From Anaeramoeba flamelloides (Eukaryota > Metamonada > Anaeramoebidae): a DNA stretch of 64,000 nt. The translations under genes were made by a program, and so were the position numbers. The DNA is taken from NCBI GenBank assembly GCA_027625915.1, contig JANTQA010000047.1:16740001-16804000 (forward strand). Reading direction: 5' to 3'. Below are positions 55,501 through 64,000 of this stretch, piece by piece. Below the pieces are notes generated by a model, which saw only the letters and a list, made by a program, of their open reading frames with translations, did not search any database and was not told the DNA's origin. How positions within the stretch are numbered: position 1 is the stretch's first letter; each line of letters begins with the position of its first letter.

Positions 55501-57457
55501 TTAACAAAAAATTTGAATTTAATTTTGTGGAATTATATTTAGTAGGGATGGATTCGAATATTCTTTTTTTAAAATCTCTAATGCATTTACATCATGATGA
55601 ATTCAAAGTAACCAAAATTATAAACAAATGATTTGGCAAACCATTACAAATTTTCCATTTTCTATATAATACCCACGAATTTTAATTTTCTTTAACTGAT
55701 AATTTAAGGGACTAATCTCTATTAAATTTTTTTACCGAAATTTAATAGAAATTGAGAAAATTTTTTGCCAATTACTTAGATTTGAAAACTCTGTTGATTT
55801 TCAATATTAAACATATTTCTAGATCAGGGAGCCTTATTTAGAAATTGGTTAAAATAAAAAATAATAATAGAGACTAGTACCTTAAACTAATTTTTTCCAA
55901 CATTTCTATGAAAGAAAAGACAATTCGTTGACAATTACCTGTTAGAAAATTTGTTTACCAAGTGAAAAAAGTATTAATTTGATATAATATCAGCAGACTA
56001 TAAATAAGTGATCTAAAAAATTAAAAAAAAAAAATTCGAAAAACAATGATATAAAGAAACAATTTCAAATGTATACCTTTGGCATATGGAAGAATTTTGG
56101 ATTAAATTTGCCAACTTTCCCATTTAGCTCACCCATAAATTGGTTTCTTCTTGTCTTAAAGCTTTTTTTTTTTTTTTTTTTTAACAACCCTTATAATGTC
56201 ACCTGTGTTGTAGTCCAAGAAATCTTTTTTATGATCGATATATGCCTGTGTCGAAATCAGAAATATTCTCAAATCTTCACCATCTTTTGCAAACAAATTA
56301 ACCAAATTGCGATACAGTTGCTCTTTAAATAAATGTATAGCGTCAAAGGAAAGCTTGTGTTGGGCAATAAAATCAATTGCTAAAACTCTTTTTTTTTTAT
56401 TTGATTTCATTAAATTCTTTAATTTTTCCAGCTCTTTTTGTTTTTGCTTTTCTTTTGCAATCCGAGTTTCAACAATAGAAATTGTTATTTGCAAGATTTT
56501 TTGGTAATACAGCTTTATTGTTTTTGGGTATTTCAATGTTTTTGATCTCTTTCTTTTTCTTTTTTTTTTTCTATTTAAAGGTTCTGTTTCTTTTTCGTTT
56601 TCAATTTCTTTTTTTTGTTTTTTATTTCCACTTTCCTTTCCATTTCCATTTCCATTTCTTTTTTCATTTTCATTTGTTTTTTCATTTCCATTTCTGTTTT
56701 CCTTTTCTTCTTCGTGCCCAGATTGCTCTGAAGAATTACTCGTAGAAATAAGTAGGCTTTCTTCGATATTTTTTGGTTCTTTGTCTTGTTCTTGTTGAAT
56801 TTCATTCTGCGATTGTTCTTTTTTCTCTTGTTTTTTCACTTTTTTTTTCTTCTTTTTCTTTCTCTTTCTCTTTCTCTTCTTCTTTTTCTTTTTCTTTTTC
56901 TTTTTCTTTTTCTTTTTCTTTTTTTCATTTTTGTTTTCCTTCTCTTTTTCCTCCTCATTTTTCTTTTTTTTTTGTGTTTCCTTCCCGTTTTCCTTTTCCT
57001 GCTCGGTTTCGGTTTCGGTCTCTGTTTCCGTTTCTTGATCTTTTTTGCTTTCATTTTCCTTTTTTTCTTCCTGTCCATTTCCATTTCTTTTTTCCTTTCC
57101 TTCTTCGTGCCCAGATTGCTCTGAAGAATTACTCGTAGAAAGAAGTAGGCTTTCTTTGATTTTTTTGTTTTCCCTTTCTTTTTCTTTCTTCATCTTAAAA
57201 GATAAATTCGAATTATTTTGATCACCAAACAGTAATTCTTTGGTGTTTTCATTTGAAAGGGTTACACTGTTTGCTTTGTAATTCTTTTGTGTGGTCACTT
57301 TTTCAATATTTTGAGAGTTTCTTTTAAAGTATTGTCCAAAATGGGAGATTGAAATAGATTGGCTGTTTCGATAATAAGAAATTAGTGATCCAACTGACTG
57401 ATTTTTTAGTTTTTCATTCATGTCTTTTTTAATCCTGTCTTTTTGAGAAATTGACAT
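49572..57457 (-). CDS. SH3-RasGEF protein (Ras-family nucleotide exchange factor), two exons proposed
   Basis: Exon 1 is 57457-56077, exon 2 is 50411-49572; both ends of the 5665-bp intron (AAG|GTATAC, AATAATAG|TTAGAT) are GT-AG and phase 0. Exon 1 holds about 300 residues of Lys/Glu/Asn low complexity, a helical stretch (FIAQHKLSFDAIHLFKEQLY) and an SH3-like domain: AYIDHKKDFLDYNTGDIIRV, then a 20-A run, then MGELNGKVGKFNPKFF in a frame shifted by one. Exon 2 carries a linker and a CDC25-type RasGEF domain: IDPEEVARQITLSEY, MATLSSLHSNSILRLKHTF and CIPFIGIHLTDLTFLDE match conserved blocks that pry nucleotide from Ras. Joined, about 739 residues. Exon 2 identity is firm. That both exons belong to one gene is inferred from phase, strand and domain order; additional exons or two genes remain possible. 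No RasGEF-N domain was seen. Confidence 0.75.
50644..50657 (+). repeat. Run of 14 G
   Basis: Fourteen consecutive G in a region of about 80 percent A+T, followed 40 bp later by an (AT)12 run at about 50699-50722. Homopolymer length may be affected by sequencing. Confidence 0.8.
51764..52561 (+). mobile_element. TTAA-flanked element C1 (798 bp)
   Basis: TTAA at 51760-51763 and 52562-52565. Left end GGGTCTAGTAACTTTCCCTG, right end ATTACTCAACTCC; the other copies end GATTAGACCC and GACTCAACCC, so the ends are a diverged inverted repeat resembling those of T1 and T2. The body is colinear with C2 and C3 (GAGATCGATCGAACTTCC, TTGGTTAGTTTTTGATACTT). A 26-A run at 51862-51887 interrupts it. No protein encoded. 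Confidence 0.7.
52566..53884. other. AT-rich intron sequence
   Basis: No recognised feature. The 84-codon frame at 53308-53562 (VPKNCLLLKGYKTSLNRDEV) is less AT-noise-like than most but matches no family I know and lacks a good start. Confidence 0.35.
53885..54085. repeat. Family I modular palindrome array
   Basis: Edge word GTAGAGTGCCTAGGTTTTTT, then module TTTTAGAAATAAATTGAAAA with its inverse, then the second module (TTCCAGAATTCAAAAGAAT ... ATTCTTTTTAATCCTGGAAA) and the junction CCTAACGG. Confidence 0.6.
54345..54640 (-). mobile_element. LINE 3' end fragment
   Basis: Minus-strand translation gives KFCPLCLKHQQKEILENIDH followed by FLWVCPSYEND, the CxxC...H...C motif after the reverse transcriptase of many LINEs, then stops. 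The 3' terminus is TAGAGTGTAATTTACACTTC followed by TTTC and an A-rich tail. 5'-truncated and dead. Confidence 0.65.
54765..55290. repeat. Family I modular palindrome array (largest copy)
   Basis: Edge GTCGTAAAGTGCAGCCGAGG and CCTAGG, then successive palindromes: p (CCAGGATTCAAAAGAATAGA/inverse), q (CTTTAGAAATAAACCGAAAT/inverse), r twice (CGAAAATCTATTGATTTTC), q' (CTTAGAAATAAAAAGAAAAT/inverse), and p again (TTCCAAAATTTAAAAGAATA/inverse). Units are joined by AAACCTAACGG, CCTAACGAC or their inverse. The overall order p-q-r-q'-p is itself nearly symmetrical. Confidence 0.65.
55708..55881 (+). mobile_element. TTAA-flanked miniature element T1c (174 bp)
   Basis: TTAA at 55704-55707 and 55882-55885; ends GGGACTAATCTCTATTAAAT and ATAATAGAGACTAGTACC. 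Nearly the complement of T1a with about 30 bp extra near the left end. Confidence 0.72.
56700..57160. repeat. Direct duplication inside the SH3-RasGEF first exon
   Basis: About 60 bp at 56704-56763 recur almost unchanged at 57102-57161 (for example GTGCCCAGATTGCTCTGAAG). Both code, on the minus strand, for ESLL(L/I)STSNSSEQSGHEE. Lys/Glu-coding low-complexity DNA fills the 340 bp between them. Confidence 0.8.
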
Positions 57458-58394
57458 TTGACAAAAAGATCTGTGAATAAAAAAAATGGATCAAAAAATG
57501 TTGCCATTATCCTTCTTTTCGTTTTTTATTATTATTAAATTTGACACTTTTTTTTTTCAACACCGTTTCTGAAATTCCTTTTGAATAATTTAAATCCAAC
57601 CCCTCTGATGAACTTTGTTGGTTGTGTGATTAAATTCTACAAATTTTCCTTTTCAAGTCATAAAAGCGGCTCTATTAATTTTCGATATTATTTGTAATTA
57701 TTTTTCTCAATTCACCGAAATCGATACTCTGTGTGAATAGAAAGGAAGTGTTTATTTAATAATTTATTTTTTAAAAGAAGAGTATTAAATTGGAATTATT
57801 TTTTCATTTTTTTTATTTAAAAAAATTTTGACAAAATACATTCGACACTTAATCCCAAATATTCTGATGATCTTAATATTCTTCACCTTTACTAATTGGA
57901 AAATGGTTTTTAAAAGTTTTCATTTTTCAATTAGTATTCATTTTTTATTTGAAAATGATCAAAAAAGATATCAGAAATTGAAATAGATTCAAGAAGGGTA
58001 ATATCCAATTTTTAAAGACTGAAAATTAATTGTGTCTGAACATTAAAATACTCTGACGATTTTCTAATTCTAAAATGAAAAGTTTTATTTCAAGATCTCA
58101 AGTTTATTTTCTAATTTCTAAAAAATTCCTAGATCTGTTGAAAATTTTTGATTCCTTTTACCTGTTTTACATTTATTAACTGAGTCCAGAAGAACGAATT
58201 TTATTGGTTTAAAAACAAACAAAATTGATAATTACTAAGTTTTTGAATAAACATTGGAATTGATATATTCCAGACACTCATTCTAAATAAATTTTGAATG
58301 TAAACCGAAAACCCTATTCGTGTACAGCCAAAATCATATTTAGGGCACAAACTTTGAAAGAATTTAAGAAAAAAAAAAATACCAAATTAAGGTT
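57458..58394. other. AT-rich 5' flank of the SH3-RasGEF gene
   Basis: No gene recognised. At about 58336-58390 a diverged half of family H occurs (TTAGGGCACAAACTTTGAAA). Confidence 0.4.
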
Positions 58395-59079
58395 TTAGTA
58401 GCTTACTGTAGTTTTACCCAAAACCGAGGGATAACTTGAAACCTAAAAAGTGTATTGTGAAATTACACTTTTTTTGGTTACACAAAATTCAAATTACTTG
58501 AAAAAATAATTGATCGAATTCTAATTTTCAAAAAATTTAAATAACAAAAAAAAGTTTAATAAGAAATCTCAATTCCCAAAAATCAAATTTAACAAAAAAA
58601 AAAACCTTGTTTCCATTTTATATTTGAAAGAGTAAAATTTTCTCAATTTGTAATAAATTGTTTTCCTTGAGTAAAATATCATTTTAATTTGGTTTTATCT
58701 AATTTGTGGATGGATTAATAACGCTTAAAATTTAACAAAGTGTTTCTTTTGTAAGATTCTTGAGTGGAAATTACTCGTTTGAGAAATGTAAAAAAATGAA
58801 AAAAAAATTCTTGGAGATCTCAAAAAGGGTCAAAGAACAACCCGTAATACGAATACATATACATTTGAAATTACTTATTATAAGCATTCAAACTAGAAAT
58901 TTGATTCCCCTCTTTGGTAGTTTTTTTCAAAGAATATCCCAGTTTTTCATTTTTGGTTTTTGATGTTCTCATTTCATTGCAAATTGTTTGGTTTTAGGTT
59001 GTTATTGGGCACTCATTAAAATAACAATTATTTTTTTTTTTTTTTTATAATATTATTTTTAACCGTACTGATTAGACCC
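58395..59079 (+). mobile_element. Element C2
   Basis: Colinear with C1 from GATAACTTGAAACCTAAAAA to the right end TACTGATTAGACCC, which is followed by TTAA at 59080-59083. Shared inner words: TTTTGTAAGATTCTTGAGTG, GGAGATCTCAAAAAGGGTC, CACTCATTAAAATAACAATT. The left TTAA is not clear. Confidence 0.62.
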
Positions 59080-59083
59080 TTAA

Positions 59084-59689
59084 GACACATTTACTGTGGA
59101 AATTGTTTTATTAACTTTGTTTATTTCACTAGAATCTATTTTTAAACACTTGAATTTATAATTGTTTTAATGTATTAAATATCTTTAAGAATTTATGACT
59201 GGTAGGTGGTAATATATTTATGGTTAAGACTAATATAATTCAGTATCAAAAGATTAAAGTAATTTATTTTTTTTTTCAAAAAAAGATGTTTTTTGTTTTT
59301 ATTTTTTGTTCTGTTCTAAAATCTTGCTTAACAAATCAATAGAAACATACAACATATTTCAGGAAAGGATTTTTTTTAAAAAAAATACAGGTTCGATATT
59401 TTTTCACTTTGTAAAAAATTTACTTATAATAAGTATTATTATTTAATTCAAAGATCTTTGATCAAAAATTGTATTTCCAAGATATTTTTTAATTGTGTTT
59501 GAAGAGTTCAATTTTACAATATGGCTGTGTTAAAGAATAGTTTATAAATTTAAGATTTGAAACAATTAAAATGGGGTTTATTCATGATTAAGAATCCATT
59601 TTATTATCTTTGTAAAGTGTTTTTTAAATTTAATAGATTTAAGTGGAATGGCTAATCTATTATTTTGAATATTAAAGAATTATTTGTTC
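59084..59689. other. AT-rich spacer without recognised features
   Basis: No gene or shared repeat recognised. Confidence 0.4.
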
Positions 59690-59997
59690 TTAAGAATTGA
59701 ATTTTTTTTCTTTTTTAGATTTTTCCGTTTGGTTTTATTGAGTTTTTTGTTTTTTAAAAAATTAGTAGATTTTCGTTGGGTTTTTATGAGGTTTCTATTG
59801 ATTTTCCAAATAAATAGAAAACCTCAAAAAAAAAAAAACCTAGAGCACTTAACAAAGAAAATATAAAACCTCAAGAAAATCTAGGACACTCTCGTTTGGT
59901 TTTTTTCATTTTTGAAATTGACAGAAAAATTCAGAAATTATCCTTTTATTTCTTAAATTAAAAAAATCTTAGGCACTCAATAACACTCTACGATACT
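59690..59997. repeat. Family I modular palindrome array
   Basis: Contains TAGATTTTCGTTGGGTTTTT, the r palindrome (CTATTGATTTTCCAAATAAA), arms AACCTAGAGCACTTAAC, a TTTTTGAAATTGACAGAAAA/inverse module and the edge ACTCTACGATACTTCC. Confidence 0.55.
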
Positions 59998-60044
59998 TCC
60001 TGAAAATATTTTACAATAATTAAAAATCATATTTATTTATTTAA

Positions 60045-60425
60045 AGCGCAAAAAAATATTGAAATTATCCATTAAGTTCAACAATAATAAACCTGGGTCT
60101 ATTACCAATTGCTTAAATAAATATTATTATTTAATTAATTAAAAATTCAAATAAAGACGGTTCTTTATGTTTAAAAGGGGAACAATGGAAATTAGAGAAA
60201 ATATTGGTTATTTTTTCTGGTGATTTACTTTCTATGAAAAAGATAGATTAATATTCCATAAAAAGTAAAAGAAAACAATTTAAATGGCTTAATTTTAAAT
60301 AATGGTAGCTTAAAATTATTTTTGTTAAATAATAATTGTGAGATATATGATTTTATGTGTAAATTTCTGAAAGGGTATTTAAATCCGGGGCAAAATAGAA
60401 TGTAATTCACACATCTTCAATAATA
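60045..60425 (+). mobile_element. LINE 3' end fragment
   Basis: DNA colinear with 5970-6370: CTATGAAAAAGATAGATTAA is identical in both. It ends AATGTAATTCACACATCTTC then AATAATAATAAAA. The cysteine motif is decayed here. Dead and truncated. Confidence 0.58.
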
Positions 60426-60806
60426 ATAAAAAAAACGTAATTTTTTGACAATTCTTATTTTTTTGCCAAATCTGAATTTGTTGGTGGAAAGTAAATAGGT
60501 TGGAAGGTGGGTTTTAATGTAATTAGTTGGTCGAAAATTCAAATTTTTAAATTAACTTTGGAATTATTTGAAGTTTTTTCAAAAAAAATATTTTCTTTTT
60601 CTCATTGGGTAAAAGAGAAATAAATATTTTATAGTTGACATCTAAAATTCAAAATTCTTTATTAAAGATCTTCAGGTCTAATGGTATTACACTCAAAATT
60701 TAGGAGTTTGTGAAAAAAAAATAATAATAAATTGAAAATTATTACCTTTATTTGGCACTATTCAAAATAATACAAAGTTAAAGATTGGTCGACTAAGAAC
60801 CTTTGC

Positions 60807-61003
60807 AATCAGTTCCACTTTTAATGCAAAAACTTTAAACGAAACTTAAGGTACAAAAAAATCTCAAAATTAAGACAAAAAATTTTTAATTTTTTTTTTA
60901 CAATTTATTTTACTAGAATATGAATTTTGTTTCTTAATTTGGGGTTTTTATTGTGCCTCAAATTGTGTTCGAAATTCATGCCTTAAAAGTGGAACTGGTA
61001 GTA
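60807..61003. mobile_element. Family H fold-back element, copy H4
   Basis: Arms CAATCAGTTCCACTTTTAAT and inverse GCCTTAAAAGTGGAACTGGT, inner pair TTAAGGTACAAAAAAATCTC with GGGTTTTTATTGTGCCTCAA. Confidence 0.7.
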
Positions 61004-61304
61004 ATAATAAGTTACCTCATCAGAATACTAACAATTTTTTTTTCAAAGTTTTAGAAGTTATAAGCCTTGAGAAAGTCAAGACTCACAAAATTGAAATAAA
61101 ATAAGCAACAAAGATAATGTTTAGAAATTATTTCCAATTTAACATTAACTGGTAAAAGTTTAAAGAAAAATTGTCTATATAATTTTAACTTTTTTTATAG
61201 GTTTTGATGTTATTCGTATTCTAGTGTAATATGAATGTTGTAAAAATTGAGTTTTTGTCAAATTTTTATCTGAATAGATAATCTTTCTATCGGGTTTTTT
61301 GCAC

Positions 61305-61412
61305 CCCAGTGTATTTCGGGAAGGTGTCTAAGTTTTTTTTGAATTCAAACGAATTTAGTAAAATAAAGAATTTTACTCAATTCTTTCAAATCCTGGAAAA
61401 CCTAACAACAGT
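61305..61412. repeat. Family I fragment
   Basis: Single p module: AATTCAAACGAATTTAGTAA / inverse TTTACTCAATTCTTTCAAAT, ending CCTGGAAAACCTAAC. Flanked left by CACCCCAGTGTATTTCGG. Confidence 0.5.
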
Positions 61413-61646
61413 AGAAAGTTTTTAATTTGGTCATCAAATGATAGTATTATTTTTTATATATTTTTATTAATTTTCTACTTCTCTTTTTTTTATTTGATAA
61501 AATTTGATTTTATTACTCCTTTCTCTAAATAATAATATAAAAATCGATTTTTTACAATTTTCGAGATAAATCAAGAGTTTCATGCATTTTCCCACATTTA
61601 GGTTATAATAACTATAAAAATATTTTTGATTTTTGATTTCGAATAG

Positions 61647-61842
61647 AGTCAGTTCCTCTTTTAAGGCACAAACTTTTATCGAAATTTAAGGCACAAAAAA
61701 TCTCAAATTAAGTCACAAAATTTGTAATATTTTTTTTTACAATTTATTTTACTTGAATCTGAATATTGTCCCTTAATTTGAAATTTCTAAAGTGCCTTAA
61801 ATTTCGTTGAAAGGTTGTGTATTAAAAGTGGAACTGGTCGTA
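61647..61842. mobile_element. Family H fold-back element, copy H5
   Basis: Arms GAGTCAGTTCCTCTTTTAAG and inverse GTATTAAAAGTGGAACTGGT; inner pair AAATTTAAGGCACAAAAAAT with TTTCTAAAGTGCCTTAAATT, the best-preserved arm pair of the family. Confidence 0.72.
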
Positions 61843-62124
61843 GATTTTCAATGTTAAATCGTTTGGTAAACACCAATCTTCAATTTTTTTGAAAAAAATC
61901 CTTTTTCAAACAAAGTATTGGTGTTCACAAAATGATTTTTTGCTTAAAATTATTATTAGTATCTTAAGGATCCAGATGATTTACTATTAATTTGACCCAT
62001 ACTCGAAGAGTGACTTGAAACCTAAAAATTCGTATTGTGAAATTGCACTTTTTGGATTGACAAAATTCAAATAAACAAAAAAACAATGTGAGTGGATCTC
62101 CTTGTTCTAAAAAAGTTACTATTT

Positions 62125-62510
62125 GTTGCAAAATAAATGTAATAAAATTTTCATCCGGCTTACCACAAAAATAAAATAAAAATGATTTAAATTTTATAAT
62201 TTAGAAAAGATGCTTAAATTATTAATTTACCATTTAGAAATGGGCTCTTTAGTGATTTATTTTAATTCTTGAATAAGGTGTTCTTTTGGAAAGCTGATTG
62301 TAAATTATGTTCATTTTATTTGGTGATTAATAGTAATTTAATAAAAAAAAAGTTTGAAAACATTCCCAATTACAACAAATCAAATGTCCAGAAAAAAAAA
62401 TTTACAAGAACAAAATTATTTGTATTTTCGTTTCAAAAGATTTCAATCAAAAAAATAAGTCTAAAAACAATCCAATCATAAAAATCATTAAATAAAAACA
62501 AATGTGTATA
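62125..62510. repeat. Repeat family D, copy D3, inside C3
   Basis: TTTAGAAAAGATGCTTAAAT and GGAAAGCTGATTGTAAATTA match D2 (47085-47190). It separates the left part of C3 from the rest. The 70-codon frame at 62269-62481 is not credible. Confidence 0.42.
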
Positions 62511-62544
62511 ATGTATTAAATTACCAAAAGGTTAAATTTCTTAA

Positions 62545-63291
62545 GGGATTAGCGTCCACCGAGGAGAAGTCTAGGAACAAAGTATGTTGTTATTGGACCG
62601 AACCACATTAGTGCTGCAGGGTTTTAATGCCTCTAAAAAATCGATTAGTCAAGCAGTAATATTTGTTGATCTTATCAATGAAAAATGATCCTAATATTTG
62701 TAAAAAACTCAAAATTTTCAGAATAAAATCTGCATTTCGCCATAAATTTAAAGGTTGAATTATCAATATTCAGACTACAAAGTCACAAAATATCTTTCTT
62801 AAATTTGTGGCAAAATGTAGATTATATTAAAAAATTCGTTTTTTTTAAAAAATTAAATAATAAGCCAATAAATTTTTTTAACTAATTATTTCTCAAATCA
62901 TGCAAATATATTGATTTTACAATTAGCTTTATCAAAAGAAAACAAAATTAATCAGTCTTTGTGCTTTTATGTTGATGATTATTGAGTTAATCTTTGAAAT
63001 TCACAAATTCTAAAAATAGTTACTTTTGGAAGTTCTAAATCTAAATTATTAAATACCAGAATACTATATTTTGGAGTTTCTATTATTAGATTTGGAAAAG
63101 GAATTAAAAAAAAAAATTTCGAAAATTAAACTTTTTTAATTGTGATCCTAGGTAAAAAATGAAATAATTTATTGTGCAATAAGATTTATAATAGATTTTT
63201 TAGAGCTATTTGAGCCATGGTGTACTAATATCATTTATACCCAATTACAATAGACTTTGATTATAGAGAAATCTAGGGTGAGGCTAGTCCC
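62545..63291 (-). mobile_element. TTAA-flanked element T2b (747 bp), inserted in C3
   Basis: TTAA at 62541-62544 and 63292-63295, ends GGGATTAGCGTCCACC and GGTGAGGCTAGTCCC. Reverse-oriented and colinear with T2a without its nested G element. The flanks rejoin as AAAGGTTAAATTTCTTAAAT, which aligns to AAAGGTTTAAATTTCTTCAAT in C1 (52104-52124), so the element sits exactly at a TTAA in C3. Confidence 0.8.
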
Positions 63292-63745
63292 TTAAATTTA
63301 AAAAAAATATTTTCTACAAGTATACAATCAATTTAATTCGATTTAATCTAATATGTTGTTATATTGTAACTCTCTATATTGGATAATAGTAAGGATTGTG
63401 TAACATTCTAGAGAAAAAAATAACTTATTTGAAAAATAGAAAAAAATGAAAAAAAAAAATCTTCAAGATCTCAAAAAAAAAAACAAAGAAGGGAACTTCA
63501 AAAATAAAACAGTTTGTTTTCAATTTGATATATTCTAATCATTCTACTTGGAAATTGAGTATCTATCTTTTGCACTTTTTTCTAAAAATGTCCTCTTTTT
63601 TTGATTGTTAAAATTTGGAGATAGATCACGATTCATATGTTGGTTAGTTTTTGATTGATATTAGGTTCTCATTAAAATTACAAAATTTTTTTAATCGATT
63701 TCAGAAAATTATTTTTAACCGTAATGACTCAACCCTTTAGATAAT

Positions 63746-64000
63746 CAGATATTATATTTACTATTACAATAAATTGGATAAATTCATCGAAATCTTTATT
63801 TGTCTCTAAAAATGTAAAAACTCTATTTTTTTATAACATACTTTATTTGCCCTTGTGTAAATGTTTTAAAAATGCAAAATATAACAAAAAGTAAAAGTTA
63901 ATTACGGACAATTTTATTAAAAGTGATGATAAAAATGATAGTAAAAGAAATTATGGTAAAATGTATTCTAAAATAAACGAAAAAGATAAGAGTGCAATAA
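63746..64000. other. AT-rich spacer
   Basis: Nothing recognised up to the window edge. Confidence 0.4.

Larger units (their letters stand above)
50412..56076 (-). other. Proposed giant intron of the SH3-RasGEF gene (5.7 kb)
   Basis: Between the SH3 and RasGEF exons no further coding exon was recognised on the minus strand. It holds a 14-G run (50644-50657), (AT)n runs at about 50699-50722 and 51279-51297, a C1 element, a LINE 3' end, two family I arrays and T1c. The size and content parallel the big introns of Rpt2 and the myotubularin gene. Confidence 0.6.
61965..63745 (+). mobile_element. Element C3, interrupted by two insertions
   Basis: Left part 61965-62120 (GTGACTTGAAACCTAAAAAT) and right part 63296-63745 (GTTGGTTAGTTTTTGATTGA, ACCGTAATGACTCAACCC) match C1 and C2 colinearly. 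Between them are a family D segment (about 62125-62510), a short remnant of C (about 62520-62540), and element T2b (62545-63291). Confidence 0.62.

Noticed and set aside
56773-57138. Long plus-strand frames rich in Phe, Ser and Leu
   Set aside because: They are complementary shadows of the Lys/Glu-coding first exon of the SH3-RasGEF gene.
1-64000. CRISPR arrays, tRNA or rRNA genes, operons
   Set aside because: No regularly spaced direct repeats, no tRNA-like A/B box pair or conserved rRNA words were seen by eye; a dedicated covariance search could still find a tRNA.
1-64000. Alternative genetic code
   Set aside because: TGA, TAA and TAG all behave as stops in the confident genes, and no conserved position is coded by a stop codon.

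Overview
The window is AT-rich eukaryotic DNA (mostly A/T homopolymer-laden spacer) with few genes, GT-AG introns and standard stop codons. It most resembles a free-living amoeboid protist. The Glu/Lys/Gln low-complexity linkers, the RCC1-plus-BTB architecture and the RasGEF gene recall Anaeramoeba, but that is a guess from protein style (about 50 percent), not a database result. I see no sign of bacterial, organellar or viral DNA.

Genes in order: an RCC1/BTB protein (minus, 2501-4444); the 26S proteasome ATPase Rpt2/PSMC1 (plus, 10281-16446, five exons); a catalytically intact myotubularin-type phosphoinositide 3-phosphatase (plus, 18306-26915, two exons); an unrecognised 330-residue protein with a helix-turn-helix-like stretch (minus, 31443-32435); COP9 signalosome subunit 7 (minus, 37889-39173, two exons); and an SH3-RasGEF protein (minus, 49572-57457, two widely separated exons). 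They form no operon and no single pathway. Proteasome and signalosome both belong to ubiquitin-dependent turnover; myotubularin and RasGEF belong to membrane and small-GTPase signalling.

Three genes each carry one giant intron (3.9, 6.1 and 5.7 kb) in which most of the mobile DNA of the gene sits, while their other introns are 132-441 bp. The spacer is not random: it is built from at least nine repeat families that I could define by comparing copies inside the window. These are (T1, T2, C) elements bounded by TTAA and ending in GGG(A/T)NTAG inverted repeats; (F) about 480 bp with ends near ACAGTGATCAAAATAATG; (G) about 500 bp with ends containing ATACCGGACATG; (H) 200 bp fold-back elements; (I) modular arrays of different palindromes separated by CCTAACG-type junctions; (A) about 600 bp copies with a Lys-coding polypurine core; (D) short dispersed copies; (J, K, L) long hairpins; and remnants of a non-LTR retrotransposon (LINE), one with a recognisable reverse transcriptase and several 3' ends.

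The strongest new observations are the 14-nt last coding exon of Rpt2 that supplies the expected LYL C-terminus, two nested insertions whose empty sites can be read from other copies, the modular palindromes of family I, and a 20-A run in the SH3 domain beyond which the domain continues in another frame.
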